64,000 bases of DNA from a bacterium (GTDB taxonomy: Bacteria; Planctomycetota; Planctomycetia; Isosphaerales; Isosphaeraceae): contig WGMM01000007.1 of assembly GCA_016125085.1 (NCBI GenBank), positions 124,001-188,000 on the forward strand, in the 5' to 3' direction. Position numbers and translations under genes: made by a program. Positions 33,580 through 41,975 of this stretch are shown here, piece after piece (the stretch's first letter is position 1; each line of letters opens with the position of its first letter). Under the pieces are notes generated by a model. It saw only the letters and a list, made by a program, of their open reading frames with translations, had not been told where the DNA came from and did no database searches.

Positions 33580-34332
33580 ATGCTGTCCGACACTGAAATG
33601 CATGTGGCACAAGCGCTCCGCCAGGCGAAGCGGGTTACCGTCCTTTCAGGGGCGGGCATTTCGGCCGAGTCGGGCCTGCCGACTTTCCGCGACCCGCTCA
33701 CGGGATACTGGTCGAAGTTTCGCCCGGAAGATCTCGCCACTCCCATTGCATTTCGGCGCAACCCGGAACTTGTCTGGCGATGGTATTGCGAACGCAGAGC
33801 CGCAGCCCGGGCCGCGAAACCGAATCCCGGACACCTGGCGATCACCAAATTGCAATCGATCGTTCCGGCAGTCACGATCGTCACTCAAAATGTCGACGGT
33901 CTGCACCAGTCCGCAAGTTCGACGAATGTCATCGAACTTCATGGCAGCATTCATGCGACCCGGTGCTTCGATCGTGACCACGTGATGGAGCTGAATCCAG
34001 AGGAAGACTCGCCGGACCGTCACCCGGCTTGCCCCCTTTGCGGAAGCCTGGCCAGGCCTGGTGTGGTCTGGTTCGGCGAAATGCTGCCGGAAGAAGCACT
34101 GGCCCGATCGATCTCCGCAGCCAACGAATGCGACGTCATGCTGGTCGTCGGAACCTCGGGAATCGTTCAACCCGCGGCTTCGCTCGGTTCAAGGGCGCTT
34201 TCGCACGGGGCGGTCGTCGCGGTGGTCAATCCGGATCCAAGATCGGTCATGACTGGAGGAGTGTTTTTGGAAGGTCCCGCGGGCTCAATGTTGCCGAGAC
34301 TCATCGACGCAGCATGGCCTGATTCGAAATGA
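33580..34332 (+). CDS. cobB: NAD-dependent protein deacylase, class III-like sirtuin (CobB family)
   Basis: 250 residues from the ATG at 33580. Sirtuin motifs: GAGISAESGLPTFRD (24-38), T102-Q-N-V-D-G-L-H, and the catalytic histidine H121 in IELHGSIHATRC. The YxxR pair typical of class III enzymes that remove succinyl or malonyl groups is present as Y69-C-E-R72. The zinc site is incomplete: C129, C151 and C154 are present, but the residue where the fourth cysteine is expected (132) is arginine (C-F-D-R). VVWFGEMLPEEAL matches E. coli CobB closely. Start chosen for the GGGAG upstream and for length. It follows the ABC ATPase gene by 29 bases and precedes yraN by 59, so an operon is possible but without an obvious link. 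Confidence 0.9.
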   Translation: MLSDTEMHVAQALRQAKRVTVLSGAGISAESGLPTFRDPLTGYWSKFRPEDLATPIAFRRNPELVWRWYCERRAAARAAKPNPGHLAITKLQSIVPAVTIVTQNVDGLHQSASSTNVIELHGSIHATRCFDRDHVMELNPEEDSPDRHPACPLCGSLARPGVVWFGEMLPEEALARSISAANECDVMLVVGTSGIVQPAASLGSRALSHGAVVAVVNPDPRSVMTGGVFLEGPAGSMLPRLIDAAWPDSK

Positions 34333-34391
34333 ATTCCTGCGAATGACACGATCCTTCGATCGATCAGCCATCCCCTCGAAATCCGTTACGC

Positions 34392-34883
34392 ATGCCGCAA
34401 CCCTACGACCTGCATTTTAACGATCGCTTCAGGATGCGGCTCGAACGCCGAATCGTACGGTGGCTGACGCCCTCGCGCTGGAAATGCAGCCACGATCCCC
34501 GGCCCGAAGTGGCAGACGTTCGGGCCCACGCCGCCTGGCTTGGGCGTCGTGGCGAAGATTACGCCCAGTGGTGGCTGCGGCGTCATAAGGGGTTCGTCGT
34601 TCTCGAGCGCAATTTTCGTCACGGGCATCAAGAGCTGGACATCATCGCCCGCGACGGCATCGTCGTCGTATTCGCCGAGGTTCGGACACTCACGAGCGAT
34701 GCCCTGCAGGCCCCGTCGGCGACGATCGACGCCACCAAGCGAGAAAACCTGCACCGAGCCGCGAAAGCCTGGCGAGATGCCAGGCGCTATCGAGGCCATT
34801 GGCGCATGGACATCGTCGGCATCGTCTGGCCTGATCCGGAAAACGAGCCCCAGCGCATCGATCACTGGGTCAAATGCTTTTGA
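34392..34883 (+). CDS. YraN/UPF0102 family nuclease-like protein with an N-terminal extension
   Basis: 163 residues. The UPF0102 core spans about residues 48-160: G53?-R-R-G-E55-D-Y-A, GFVVLERNFRHGHQELDIIA with D83, and VVFAEVRT. The last replaces the usual EVK by E97-V-R99. The fold is that of the restriction-endonuclease-like superfamily (E...D...ExK), and the family is linked to DNA processing, though the exact role is unsettled. The first 46 residues (LHFNDRFRMRLERRIVRWLT) are a basic extension absent from typical 115-125 residue YraN proteins. Convergent with the protoglobin gene. Confidence 0.82.
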   Translation: MPQPYDLHFNDRFRMRLERRIVRWLTPSRWKCSHDPRPEVADVRAHAAWLGRRGEDYAQWWLRRHKGFVVLERNFRHGHQELDIIARDGIVVVFAEVRTLTSDALQAPSATIDATKRENLHRAAKAWRDARRYRGHWRMDIVGIVWPDPENEPQRIDHWVKCF

Positions 34884-34942
34884 TCGATCGGCTCGACATC
34901 GATCCGGTGCGACCGTCCCGATTGCGTTCGATTCCAGGCCGG

Positions 34943-35581
34943 TCAATCCGATTCGACGCGAAGATTGCGGCGATGATCATTCGGGCGAACATCGGCGACA
35001 GGAGGATCCGCCAGCCGGTTCAGCAGAACATCGTTGAGAATCCAACACATTTTCTGCAAACCGGATAACACGAGGGATTCCTGACTTCTCGGCAGATTCA
35101 ACGTTTTCACCGCGGATATCAAAGACGCGGATATGAAACCCATGCCGGCTTCGAACTGAACCGCGGGAAGTTTGAAATCCCGCGAGCCAGCCTGTGAATT
35201 GTGTAATTTGCCGATCCAGTCGAGGTGTTGGATCGCAGAGGTATTGAATGGCCGGCTTACCAGCCCGACCAGAAATCGCAATGTCGCGACTTTCCGTTGC
35301 TTCATGTACGGATGATCGGGGGTAATCTCTTCCAGCCGTTCCGGAATCGGCCCATCGTAACCTGCCTGAGGGCGCGCGAAATGCCGAAGCGTCGCATCCT
35401 GCTGAGTAAAAAGATCGTACATCCTGTCGACCACATCTTGCAATTTTGGCGTCAACCGATGGCTGACATTATGAATCGCTTCGATTTCTTCAGCGGAAAG
35501 TTCGAGGAATTCCTGTAACTCGACAACCCGATAGACCGTATCGCTAGCGATTTTGTTCTCGAATTCGCGCATTGACGACAT
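34943..35581 (-). CDS. Protoglobin-domain protein
   Basis: 213 residues from the ATG at 35581. It reads as a single helical domain of the protoglobin/globin-coupled-sensor type: YRVVELQEFLELSAEEIEAI is the pre-A/A region, then KLQDVVDRMYDLFTQQDATL, then D122-W-I-G-K-L-H127-N, where H127 is the likely proximal heme ligand. The late helices contain FISASLISAVKTL and VLSGLQKMCWILNDVLLNRL. No kinase, cyclase or methyl-accepting domain is attached, so it would be a stand-alone heme protein for binding O2, NO or CO. Length matches protoglobins (about 195 residues). The reading frame stays open far upstream, but that part does not look like protein. Confidence 0.75.
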   Translation of the reverse strand: MSSMREFENKIASDTVYRVVELQEFLELSAEEIEAIHNVSHRLTPKLQDVVDRMYDLFTQQDATLRHFARPQAGYDGPIPERLEEITPDHPYMKQRKVATLRFLVGLVSRPFNTSAIQHLDWIGKLHNSQAGSRDFKLPAVQFEAGMGFISASLISAVKTLNLPRSQESLVLSGLQKMCWILNDVLLNRLADPPVADVRPNDHRRNLRVESD

Positions 35582-36174
35582 TGAATTCTCTTGGTTCCCG
35601 AAGATGAACGCACACCTGACGGACGTTGGAAGTCCTATGAGAGTGACGTTCTCTTCGCACGGACCACGGATTCGAAGCGATCCGAAACTCTCATGATCTT
35701 GCGTCGTAGGCGTAAGATCGGCGACTTCGCAGAATTCGAATCCTCTGGTCGAGAAAAAGATGTCCCGCTTCCGGTGAGAGCAGGATGAGGAAGGGAAGAT
35801 CTTAGGAAATTCCTTGCGGGAAATCCAGAGACCCTTTCGATGTTCACTAGGTATCTTGTGTAGGTTCGTCAGGTATCGGCAAGTGCGATGAACGGTTCTG
35901 CCCCAAATTTCGGGCTCAACTGCATCTTTCGTCCGAAGCAGGACTTCACACATACCAGCCGGTTCGGATCGCGGATCGGTCAAACCTGAATCGCGGGAAA
36001 TTGCGATGCTTATTCCCATGCATTTCGAAGTTATGGTCAACGAATCGATCGACATGACCGTCTCATATCGTAACGAATAGCCGGAACCGAAGTCTTCGAC
36101 CGGGAACGTGCCTGCCGCAAAATTAGAGTCACAAAAAATTCGGGAGGCACGCAATATCGTGCCTCCCGCTGAGT
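35582..36174. other. Long intergenic region (593 bases) without a convincing gene
   Basis: It lies between the protoglobin gene and the PQQ-type dehydrogenase gene, both on the minus strand, so it should contain the protoglobin promoter. The minus frame of protoglobin is open for almost 200 codons upstream, but the translation is rich in Ser, Cys, Arg and Ile and lacks GC-rich third positions. The region is clearly lower in GC than its neighbours. Its right end holds the strong terminator at 36141-36168. No RNA gene recognised. Confidence 0.5.
36141..36168 (-). terminator. Intrinsic terminator of the PQQ-type dehydrogenase gene
   Basis: 11-base-pair perfect stem CGGGAGGCACG / CGTGCCTCCCG, loop of six, followed on the minus strand by AATTTTTTGT. 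It begins seven bases past the stop codon at 36175. Confidence 0.9.
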
Positions 36175-38409
36175 TCATTCCGATTTCGAAGCCTTAGCGC
36201 TATCTTTTCCGAGCGATTCGATCCATTCCCGTAGCAGTTCAACGGATTTGTGATCGACGACGTTCGAACCCAGGGGCGGCATCTGCCCGGTACCGCGCCG
36301 GCTCATTCTCAGGAATACGACAGAGTTTTCCGGCTCGCCAGGTTTGACGAGCTGGGCGGTCGGATTGTCCGGAAACAGGTGGATGGGCTTCACGCCGATG
36401 ATTTTCATATCATCTCGCTTGGCGTGAAAATCCATATTCATGAGCGAATTCCCGCCCCCGGCGTCGACGTGGCAGCTGGCGCAGTTCGTGTAGAAGAATG
36501 ACCGCGCACGAGCCTCCAGAGGCTGGGTTTTGTCGTTCGGATCGACCAGATGCGGCGCATTCGGCTTGCGAGGTTCGTAGCCCTTGTCGTTTTTCAGCAG
36601 GCCGATGTGGTAGAGCGTCCGGAGCTGATTGTCCTTCCGGCCGTTGCCGTAATCGAAATCGGCATCAAGCTGAAGGCTATTGAAGCCCAGCACGAAATTG
36701 GCGGCCCGGCTGTGGCAGACCATGCACTCCGTGCGGCTGGGGTAATGCCAGACCTGATCGCGGAATCCGCGAGGGTCGGTCTTGTCCTCAATGCGGAACG
36801 TCTTGTCCAGACCGTTCTTTTCGACGAGTTCGGCATCGGTGCCTTCCTCGTTCCAGAGATAGGTGTACCCGGTCCATTCCTTCTGTTCACGGACCATGAT
36901 GCGCGTTTCGATGAACTTCCGGCTGGAAGGATCTCCGGATTTCGTCTCGAGCTGGAAGCTCTTGATCGTCACCGTGCCGTCAGGCGCTTCCCACCGGCCG
37001 CTCGCCGTATCGATCGGCTTCGTTTCAGGCACACCGACGGCACGAATCTTGATGGCACCGTCCGACCAGAACGGAGCCGCCGGGGCATACGGCACGATAC
37101 CAGCCGCCAGAGTGTGGCTCTTCACGTCGGCGAACAAGCCGGTTTCGCTGAGCTTGCGCGGGAAGCCGGAGTCGGCCTCTTTTTTGTCATTCGGCACGAT
37201 CCGGTGAAATCCGCCCGGGTGATCGATCACCCAGAGATCACCGTTGGGGTCGTTGCCGAACCCCGAAATCGCGAACGGCGTATCCACAAGTTCCTTATGG
37301 AACGTCACGTTCGTGCCGTCGTGCCGTATCGCCCAGACTCTGCCCGTGGAATAATCGCCATAAATGTAGGCGCCGGTCAGTTCAGGCATTTTCGTCCCGG
37401 TATAAACAACGCCGCCAGTGAGCGAACGGGCTTCGCTGTGATGGTGTTCGGCGGCGGGCTTAACGGGCGGTGTCGGGCCACGCGGGCGATCCAGGTGGAA
37501 CGGGTGCGAGCCTTCGTAGATCGGCCAGCCGTGGTTGTCGCCACGAGAGATCAGGTGCACGGTTTCCCAGAGATCCTGGCCGTTCGCGCCGACCCAGATC
37601 TGACCGTTGGCGTCGTCGATATCGAGCTTCCACGGATTTCGCAGGCCGTAGGCGTAAATCTCAGGCCGGGCACCTGGATAACCGAGGAACGGATTGTCCT
37701 TCGGCACCGAGTAATTGCGGCCGGGGTCGGGCTTGTCCACATCGATCCGGATCAGCGAACCCGGAATGTTGCCGATATCCTGGCCTGCGCCGTAGGTGTC
37801 GCTGTCCGAAGAGCCGTCGCCCGCGGTTACGTATAGGTAGCCGTCCTTGCCGAAATGGATGCCGCCGCCGTCGTGGCCGTTCGAGGGCCAGGCGATGATT
37901 TCCGTCTTGCTGTCCGGCACGACCTTGAACGGCGGCTTGCGATCGACCGTGTAACGGAAGACCCGGTCGTGGACGACAGGTTCCTGCTTATCGTTCACGA
38001 ACACATAAACATATCCGTTTTCCCGATATTTCGGGTGGAACGCGCTCGCGTACGAAAGTTCCTTCGGAAACGAGATGAGCAGTTCAGACTCGGACACGTT
38101 CGGGTCGTTTCGCACCCGCCGCACTTCGCCGCCGCCATTCCAGGAGCCGACGTGCAAGGTCATGAAGAGATTGTCCGTACCCGGTTCCGGCTCGATGGTC
38201 AGCACTTGCTTGAGCTTGAGGTTCGGGAACGCCGGCTCGGTTTTGTAGGGCAGTGGGGGTTCCGGCGAGCCGATCACGCGGCTGGTGTTGAAGGGCACGC
38301 GCTTGTCCAGACCATAAGGCCGGGAGTCGTCGGCCTTGTCAGCGGCGAAAAGGGGGACGAATCCCGTCGTCAGGACGAGGAAAAGTCCAGCGGAGAACGT
38401 ACGACTCAT
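36175..38409 (-). CDS. PQQ-dependent sugar dehydrogenase-like propeller fused to a cytochrome-c-like C-terminus, secreted
   Basis: 744 residues from the ATG at 38409 with signal peptide at residues 5-21 (FSAGLFLVLTTGFVPLFAAD). Residues about 55-430 form a glucose/sorbosone dehydrogenase-type beta-propeller: GHDGGGIHFGKDGYLYVTAG, YAYGLRNPWKLDID, GDNHGWPIYEGSH, GAYIYGDYSTGRVWAI. The C-terminal half has a C-M-V-C-H motif near residue 570, and C-A-S-C-H with MPPLGSNVVDHKSVELLREW, typical of planctomycete cytochrome-like domains. It should oxidise a sugar or alcohol outside the cytoplasm and pass electrons to its own heme. The PQQ-binding residues were not checked one by one. Divergent from the VOC gene. 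Confidence 0.85.
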   Translation of the reverse strand: MSRTFSAGLFLVLTTGFVPLFAADKADDSRPYGLDKRVPFNTSRVIGSPEPPLPYKTEPAFPNLKLKQVLTIEPEPGTDNLFMTLHVGSWNGGGEVRRVRNDPNVSESELLISFPKELSYASAFHPKYRENGYVYVFVNDKQEPVVHDRVFRYTVDRKPPFKVVPDSKTEIIAWPSNGHDGGGIHFGKDGYLYVTAGDGSSDSDTYGAGQDIGNIPGSLIRIDVDKPDPGRNYSVPKDNPFLGYPGARPEIYAYGLRNPWKLDIDDANGQIWVGANGQDLWETVHLISRGDNHGWPIYEGSHPFHLDRPRGPTPPVKPAAEHHHSEARSLTGGVVYTGTKMPELTGAYIYGDYSTGRVWAIRHDGTNVTFHKELVDTPFAISGFGNDPNGDLWVIDHPGGFHRIVPNDKKEADSGFPRKLSETGLFADVKSHTLAAGIVPYAPAAPFWSDGAIKIRAVGVPETKPIDTASGRWEAPDGTVTIKSFQLETKSGDPSSRKFIETRIMVREQKEWTGYTYLWNEEGTDAELVEKNGLDKTFRIEDKTDPRGFRDQVWHYPSRTECMVCHSRAANFVLGFNSLQLDADFDYGNGRKDNQLRTLYHIGLLKNDKGYEPRKPNAPHLVDPNDKTQPLEARARSFFYTNCASCHVDAGGGNSLMNMDFHAKRDDMKIIGVKPIHLFPDNPTAQLVKPGEPENSVVFLRMSRRGTGQMPPLGSNVVDHKSVELLREWIESLGKDSAKASKSE

Positions 38410-38600
38410 GGTCGATGGTCCAGGTGACACGGAGTAGATCGGGAAGGCGGAAGTGAGGATGGGAAATAAGCGGGTGAGCATAGCTTAAGTCCCATTCGAT
38501 GACGTAAGTTTAACATGAAAGGACTGGTCTGATCAACGGCCGTCCGGAGCAGCGATTTTCAACATTCGGCCTGATTTTGCGACTCGGAGAATCGATCCCG

Positions 38601-39023
38601 ATGAAGCCTTCGATCACCGTACTGACACTGGGCGTCGACGACCTCAACCGAGCCTATTCCTTCTATCGGGATGGGCTCGGATTTCCTTCCGAAGGAATCC
38701 TCGGGGCCGATGACGAACATGGCGGTGTGGCGTTCTTCGACCTGAACGCCGGGTTGAAGCTGGCTCTGTGGTCACGGGCGGACATCGCCAGCGACACTGG
38801 ACTGCCGGTTTCACCTGCAGCACCCACGAACTGCACCATCGGCCATAACGTGAGAACCAGGGAAGAAGTCGACGAAGTGATGCAATTGGCCGTCAAAAGT
38901 GGAGCGACGCTCGTGAAGCCTCCTCACGATACGTTCTGGGGTGGATACGCTGGGTATTTTCAGGATCCGGAAGGCCACCTCTGGGAAGTGGTCTGGAACC
39001 CCCACCTGATGCCTGCCGAGTGA
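38601..39023 (+). CDS. VOC (glyoxalase/bleomycin-resistance) family protein
   Basis: 140 residues from the ATG at 38601. Two beta-alpha-beta-beta-beta modules of the vicinal oxygen chelate fold: ITVLTLGVDDLNRAYSFYRD with GLGFPSEG, and the second module with TLVKPPHDTFWGGYAGYFQD then PEGHLWEVVWNPH. H and E positions that bind the metal in glyoxalase-type members are present in the second module (PEGHLWEV). The family includes glyoxalases, extradiol dioxygenases and resistance proteins; this short stand-alone form resembles the glyoxalase-like group of unknown substrate. Single gene, convergent with the ABC permease gene. Confidence 0.88.
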   Translation: MKPSITVLTLGVDDLNRAYSFYRDGLGFPSEGILGADDEHGGVAFFDLNAGLKLALWSRADIASDTGLPVSPAAPTNCTIGHNVRTREEVDEVMQLAVKSGATLVKPPHDTFWGGYAGYFQDPEGHLWEVVWNPHLMPAE

Positions 39024-39058
39024 TTGGGGCGGGTGTGGCGCGGGCATTCGTTATCTGC

Positions 39059-40078
39059 TCAGCGCCGCCGCTGGCCGCGCCTCGACCACGAATCGCTCGC
39101 CGCGAAAACGAGGATCAAAAGGCCTGTGACCAGCGATCGATACTGATCGTCGAGCCCCCTCAGCGTAATGATCGTCTCGATCGTTTTGAGCATCAGGCAA
39201 CCGGCCGCCGCACCCAGAACGGATCCCTCGCCCCCGGCCAGCGACACGCCGCCGATGACGCAAGACGCGATCGAATCCAGCTCATACCCCGTGCCGGTAT
39301 CGGCCTTCGCCACCTTGATGAAACTCAGGAACAGAACGGCCGCGAGCCCTGAACTCAGACCGCTGAGGACGTACGCCATTATTTTCATGCGATCCGTCCG
39401 CACACCGGCCAGGCGAGCGGCTTCGGTATTGCCGCCAGTCGCCCGCAAGTGCTGACCCCAGATCGTCTGGCGGAGAAACAGCCAGGCGAGAAACGTCGTC
39501 ACGAGAAAAACGACGCCTCGTCCGGAAAGCTCCAGCGAGCCGATCGACATAGGCCTGTCGAGCGCCGCGAACATCGTCAGCCGATTGAGCGTCATTCCGC
39601 CGAGAACCAGAAAAGTCGCCCCGCGAACGACCATCAGGGCGCTGAGCGTCGTCACGAACGGATTGGTCCCGACCCGGGCGACGCAGACTCCGTTCAGAAG
39701 CCCGACGACTGCCCCAGTGCACAATGCGGCCGCGAAACAGCCGGATGTGTCGAACCCTTTGCCCATGGCCGTGCCAGCCACGGCACAGGCGAGGCCCAGC
39801 GTCGCGCCCTGGCTGAGGTCGAACCCGCCGGAGAGGATGACGCAGCACTGGCCAAGCGCCAGAACGCCGAGTATCGAAGCACGAGTCAGAATCGAACTGA
39901 GATTGCCGCCTGTCCAGAACCGCTCCGTCGTGAAAGTCAGCCATAAGGCCGCCGCCAGCAGCAGGATTTGCGGCCAGCGTCGCTTGAGGAGCCGGGCCAG
40001 TTCATTCGAGCGCGATCGCCCCACCGATGCGCCGGTCGCCTGACCGCCGGGCCTGGATTGCGTCAGATCGTCCGCCAC
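39059..40078 (-). CDS. Sugar ABC transporter permease (RbsC type)
   Basis: 339 residues from the GTG at 40078, which has GGAGAGGAG six bases upstream. A GTG at 40123 in the same frame would add 15 residues and overlap the ATPase gene. Eight to ten hydrophobic helices and CUT2 permease blocks are visible: ALGQCCVILSGGFDLSQGAT, VGTNPFVTTLSALMVVRGAT, GGNTEAARLAGVRTDRMKIM (the cytoplasmic EAA-like loop contacting the ATPase) and DSIASCVIGGVSLAGGEGSV. It partners with the ATPase gene upstream (stop at 40107). No periplasmic binding protein is seen in the cluster, so the transported sugar cannot be guessed. Confidence 0.9.
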   Translation of the reverse strand: MADDLTQSRPGGQATGASVGRSRSNELARLLKRRWPQILLLAAALWLTFTTERFWTGGNLSSILTRASILGVLALGQCCVILSGGFDLSQGATLGLACAVAGTAMGKGFDTSGCFAAALCTGAVVGLLNGVCVARVGTNPFVTTLSALMVVRGATFLVLGGMTLNRLTMFAALDRPMSIGSLELSGRGVVFLVTTFLAWLFLRQTIWGQHLRATGGNTEAARLAGVRTDRMKIMAYVLSGLSSGLAAVLFLSFIKVAKADTGTGYELDSIASCVIGGVSLAGGEGSVLGAAAGCLMLKTIETIITLRGLDDQYRSLVTGLLILVFAASDSWSRRGQRRR

Positions 40079-40106
40079 ATCGAACTCCTCTCCCGACAGT
40101 ACGGCT

Positions 40107-41606
40107 TCATCGTTCGTCAGCACCGGTGATCTCGGCCAGGATCGTGCGTTCCTTGATGCGATCCCCTTCCAGAATCGACCGGATCCTGCCGCTTCGAAAC
40201 ACAGCGACCCGATCCGCGACCCGTTCCAGCTCCTGCGTATCCGGGCTTACGACGACCACGCTCACGCCTGTCGCCGCCAGTTCTTCGATCCGCCTGTGAA
40301 TCGCTTCGCGCGTGCCGATATCCACACCCCGAGTCGGCTCGTTGAGGATCGCCAGCCTGGGATTCGTGGCCAACGCACGTGCCAGCAACACTTTCTGCTG
40401 ATTTCCTCCAGAAAGCGTCAATGGGTTCTGGCTCAATCGATCATATTTGATGCGGTGCTCGTGGCATAAGTTCGTCGCCTCGACACCTAATCTCTTCCAG
40501 CTCAGCCATCCGAAACGGCTGGTCTGCCGCAATCGCTGAAGTACAAGATTGCGTCCGAGCGTCAGGGACGCGATCAATCCGCGGACGCGTCGATCGGCCG
40601 GAACGGCAGCGACGCCCAGCCGCTGAGCCTGTGCGGGATGGCGCGGCCGGTATGCCTTACCGGCCAAACGCATGAGGCCGCTCTTCGCCAGCGATTCGCC
40701 GGCCATGAGTCGTGCCAGCTCTTCCTGACCTGCCCCCGCCAGACCCGTCAGCCCCAGGACTTCTCCGAAGTTCACGACCAGATCGACATCGCGGACCGTC
40801 TCACCCTGCATGGCCTGGATCGTCAGAAGTTCCCTCTGCCCCGAATTTTGTGACACTTCTTTCCGGTGAATACCGACTTCCCGGCCGATCATCGAACGCA
40901 CGAGTCCGTCGTGATCGATTTCGTTGCGTGGCCAAGTGCCGACGAGTTGACCGTCGCGCAAGACCGAAACGCGGTCCGAAAGTGCGAGAACTTCGTCCAG
41001 GTGATGGCTGACCAGAATGATGGCCAGCCCCTGGGAGCGAAGCCTTCGCAAGAGTTCGGCCAGACGATGCGCCTCAGCCCGGGTGAGCGCGGCGGTCGGT
41101 TCGTCGAGAATCAGAACTCGCGCCCGGCGTCTCAGTGATCTGGCGATCTCCACGATCTGGCGTTGTCCGGTCGCGAGACTTCCGGCAATGGCTCCTGGCG
41201 AAATCGCATCGGCATGCAGCATTCGCAATGCCTCTGCCGAACGCTCGGTCATATTTCGGCGGTCGAGCCAGCCAAGGAACGTATTTTCGTCGCCCAGAAC
41301 GATATTTTCGGCGACGCTCATCGATCCGACGAGCTGAAGCTCCTGATGGATCACGGCGATGCCGGCCCGAAGTGCCGCGGTCGGCCCGTTCAGGTTCAAT
41401 TCCGCGCCGTCCAGAAGGATCGAGCCCTGATCGGGACGGATCGTACCCGCGAGGACCTCCACCAGCGTGCTTTTGCCGGCGCCGTTTTCGCCGCAGAGGG
41501 CGTGGATCTCGCCGCTTGCGATCGAAAGCGAGACATCCCGCAGCGCCTTGACGCCGAGATAGGACTTCCCGACGTTCCGCAGTTCGAGCGTCGCCGTTTC
41601 CGCCAT
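40107..41606 (-). CDS. Sugar ABC transporter ATPase with two nucleotide-binding domains (RbsA type), altered second Walker B
   Basis: 499 residues from the ATG at 41606, six bases after the stop of the TMEM14 gene; a GTG at 41612 is the alternative. First domain: GENGAGKST P-loop, signature region GSLATGQRQIVEIARSL, Walker B VLILDEPTAAL. Second domain: degenerate P-loop GLAGAGQEELARLMAG, signature LTLSGGNQQKVLLARAL, and Walker B RLAILNEPTRGVDIG, where the aspartate before the catalytic glutamate position is asparagine. CUT2 import ATPases normally have LDEPTRGVDVG there. With the permease downstream it forms a sugar importer. The co-transcribed TMEM14 gene is unusual. Confidence 0.9.
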   Translation of the reverse strand: MAETATLELRNVGKSYLGVKALRDVSLSIASGEIHALCGENGAGKSTLVEVLAGTIRPDQGSILLDGAELNLNGPTAALRAGIAVIHQELQLVGSMSVAENIVLGDENTFLGWLDRRNMTERSAEALRMLHADAISPGAIAGSLATGQRQIVEIARSLRRRARVLILDEPTAALTRAEAHRLAELLRRLRSQGLAIILVSHHLDEVLALSDRVSVLRDGQLVGTWPRNEIDHDGLVRSMIGREVGIHRKEVSQNSGQRELLTIQAMQGETVRDVDLVVNFGEVLGLTGLAGAGQEELARLMAGESLAKSGLMRLAGKAYRPRHPAQAQRLGVAAVPADRRVRGLIASLTLGRNLVLQRLRQTSRFGWLSWKRLGVEATNLCHEHRIKYDRLSQNPLTLSGGNQQKVLLARALATNPRLAILNEPTRGVDIGTREAIHRRIEELAATGVSVVVVSPDTQELERVADRVAVFRSGRIRSILEGDRIKERTILAEITGADER

Positions 41607-41612
41607 GATCAC

Positions 41613-41942
41613 TCAGGTGCAGGGATTGGCCAGCAGGAACAGAAGAAACACGACTGCACTGACGCACGCCATCATTCCGCCAGGCATGAATTTACGCGAT
41701 TTGGCGAATCTCTTGCCGAAAAAGATCGAAAGCCCGAGGGCCGTCAATGTGGCGAGAATGCAGCCAGCCTTCACACCCTTTTCGCTGAAGATCAGGGCCA
41801 TGGCGATCAGAATGATCACACCGGAAATGTGGCCAGCGATGAGGCTCGGGCGGCTTTTCGCCTTGAGGAATCCGATCCAGCCGCCAGCGACCAGAAGCGC
41901 CGCGTAGATGACCAGCAGCAGGGATGCGTCTCGTGTGTTCAT
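41613..41942 (-). CDS. TMEM14/UPF0136 family small membrane protein
   Basis: 109 residues, four hydrophobic helices. Family blocks: AGGWIGFLKAKSRPSLIAGH (the G-G-x-x-G-x-x-K-x-x-S-x-P-S-L-I-A-G signature) and KFMPGGMMACVSAVV near the C-terminus. In eukaryotes TMEM14 proteins sit in mitochondrial or chloroplast membranes, and TMEM14C is linked to porphyrin import in erythroid cells and FAX1 to fatty-acid export. The bacterial role is unknown. Six bases from the ABC ATPase gene, so probably in one transcript with it. Confidence 0.85.
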   Translation of the reverse strand: MNTRDASLLLVIYAALLVAGGWIGFLKAKSRPSLIAGHISGVIILIAMALIFSEKGVKAGCILATLTALGLSIFFGKRFAKSRKFMPGGMMACVSAVVFLLFLLANPCT

Positions 41943-41975
41943 GACTCTGAAGGTTTTTCCCGGGTCTCTTGATGA

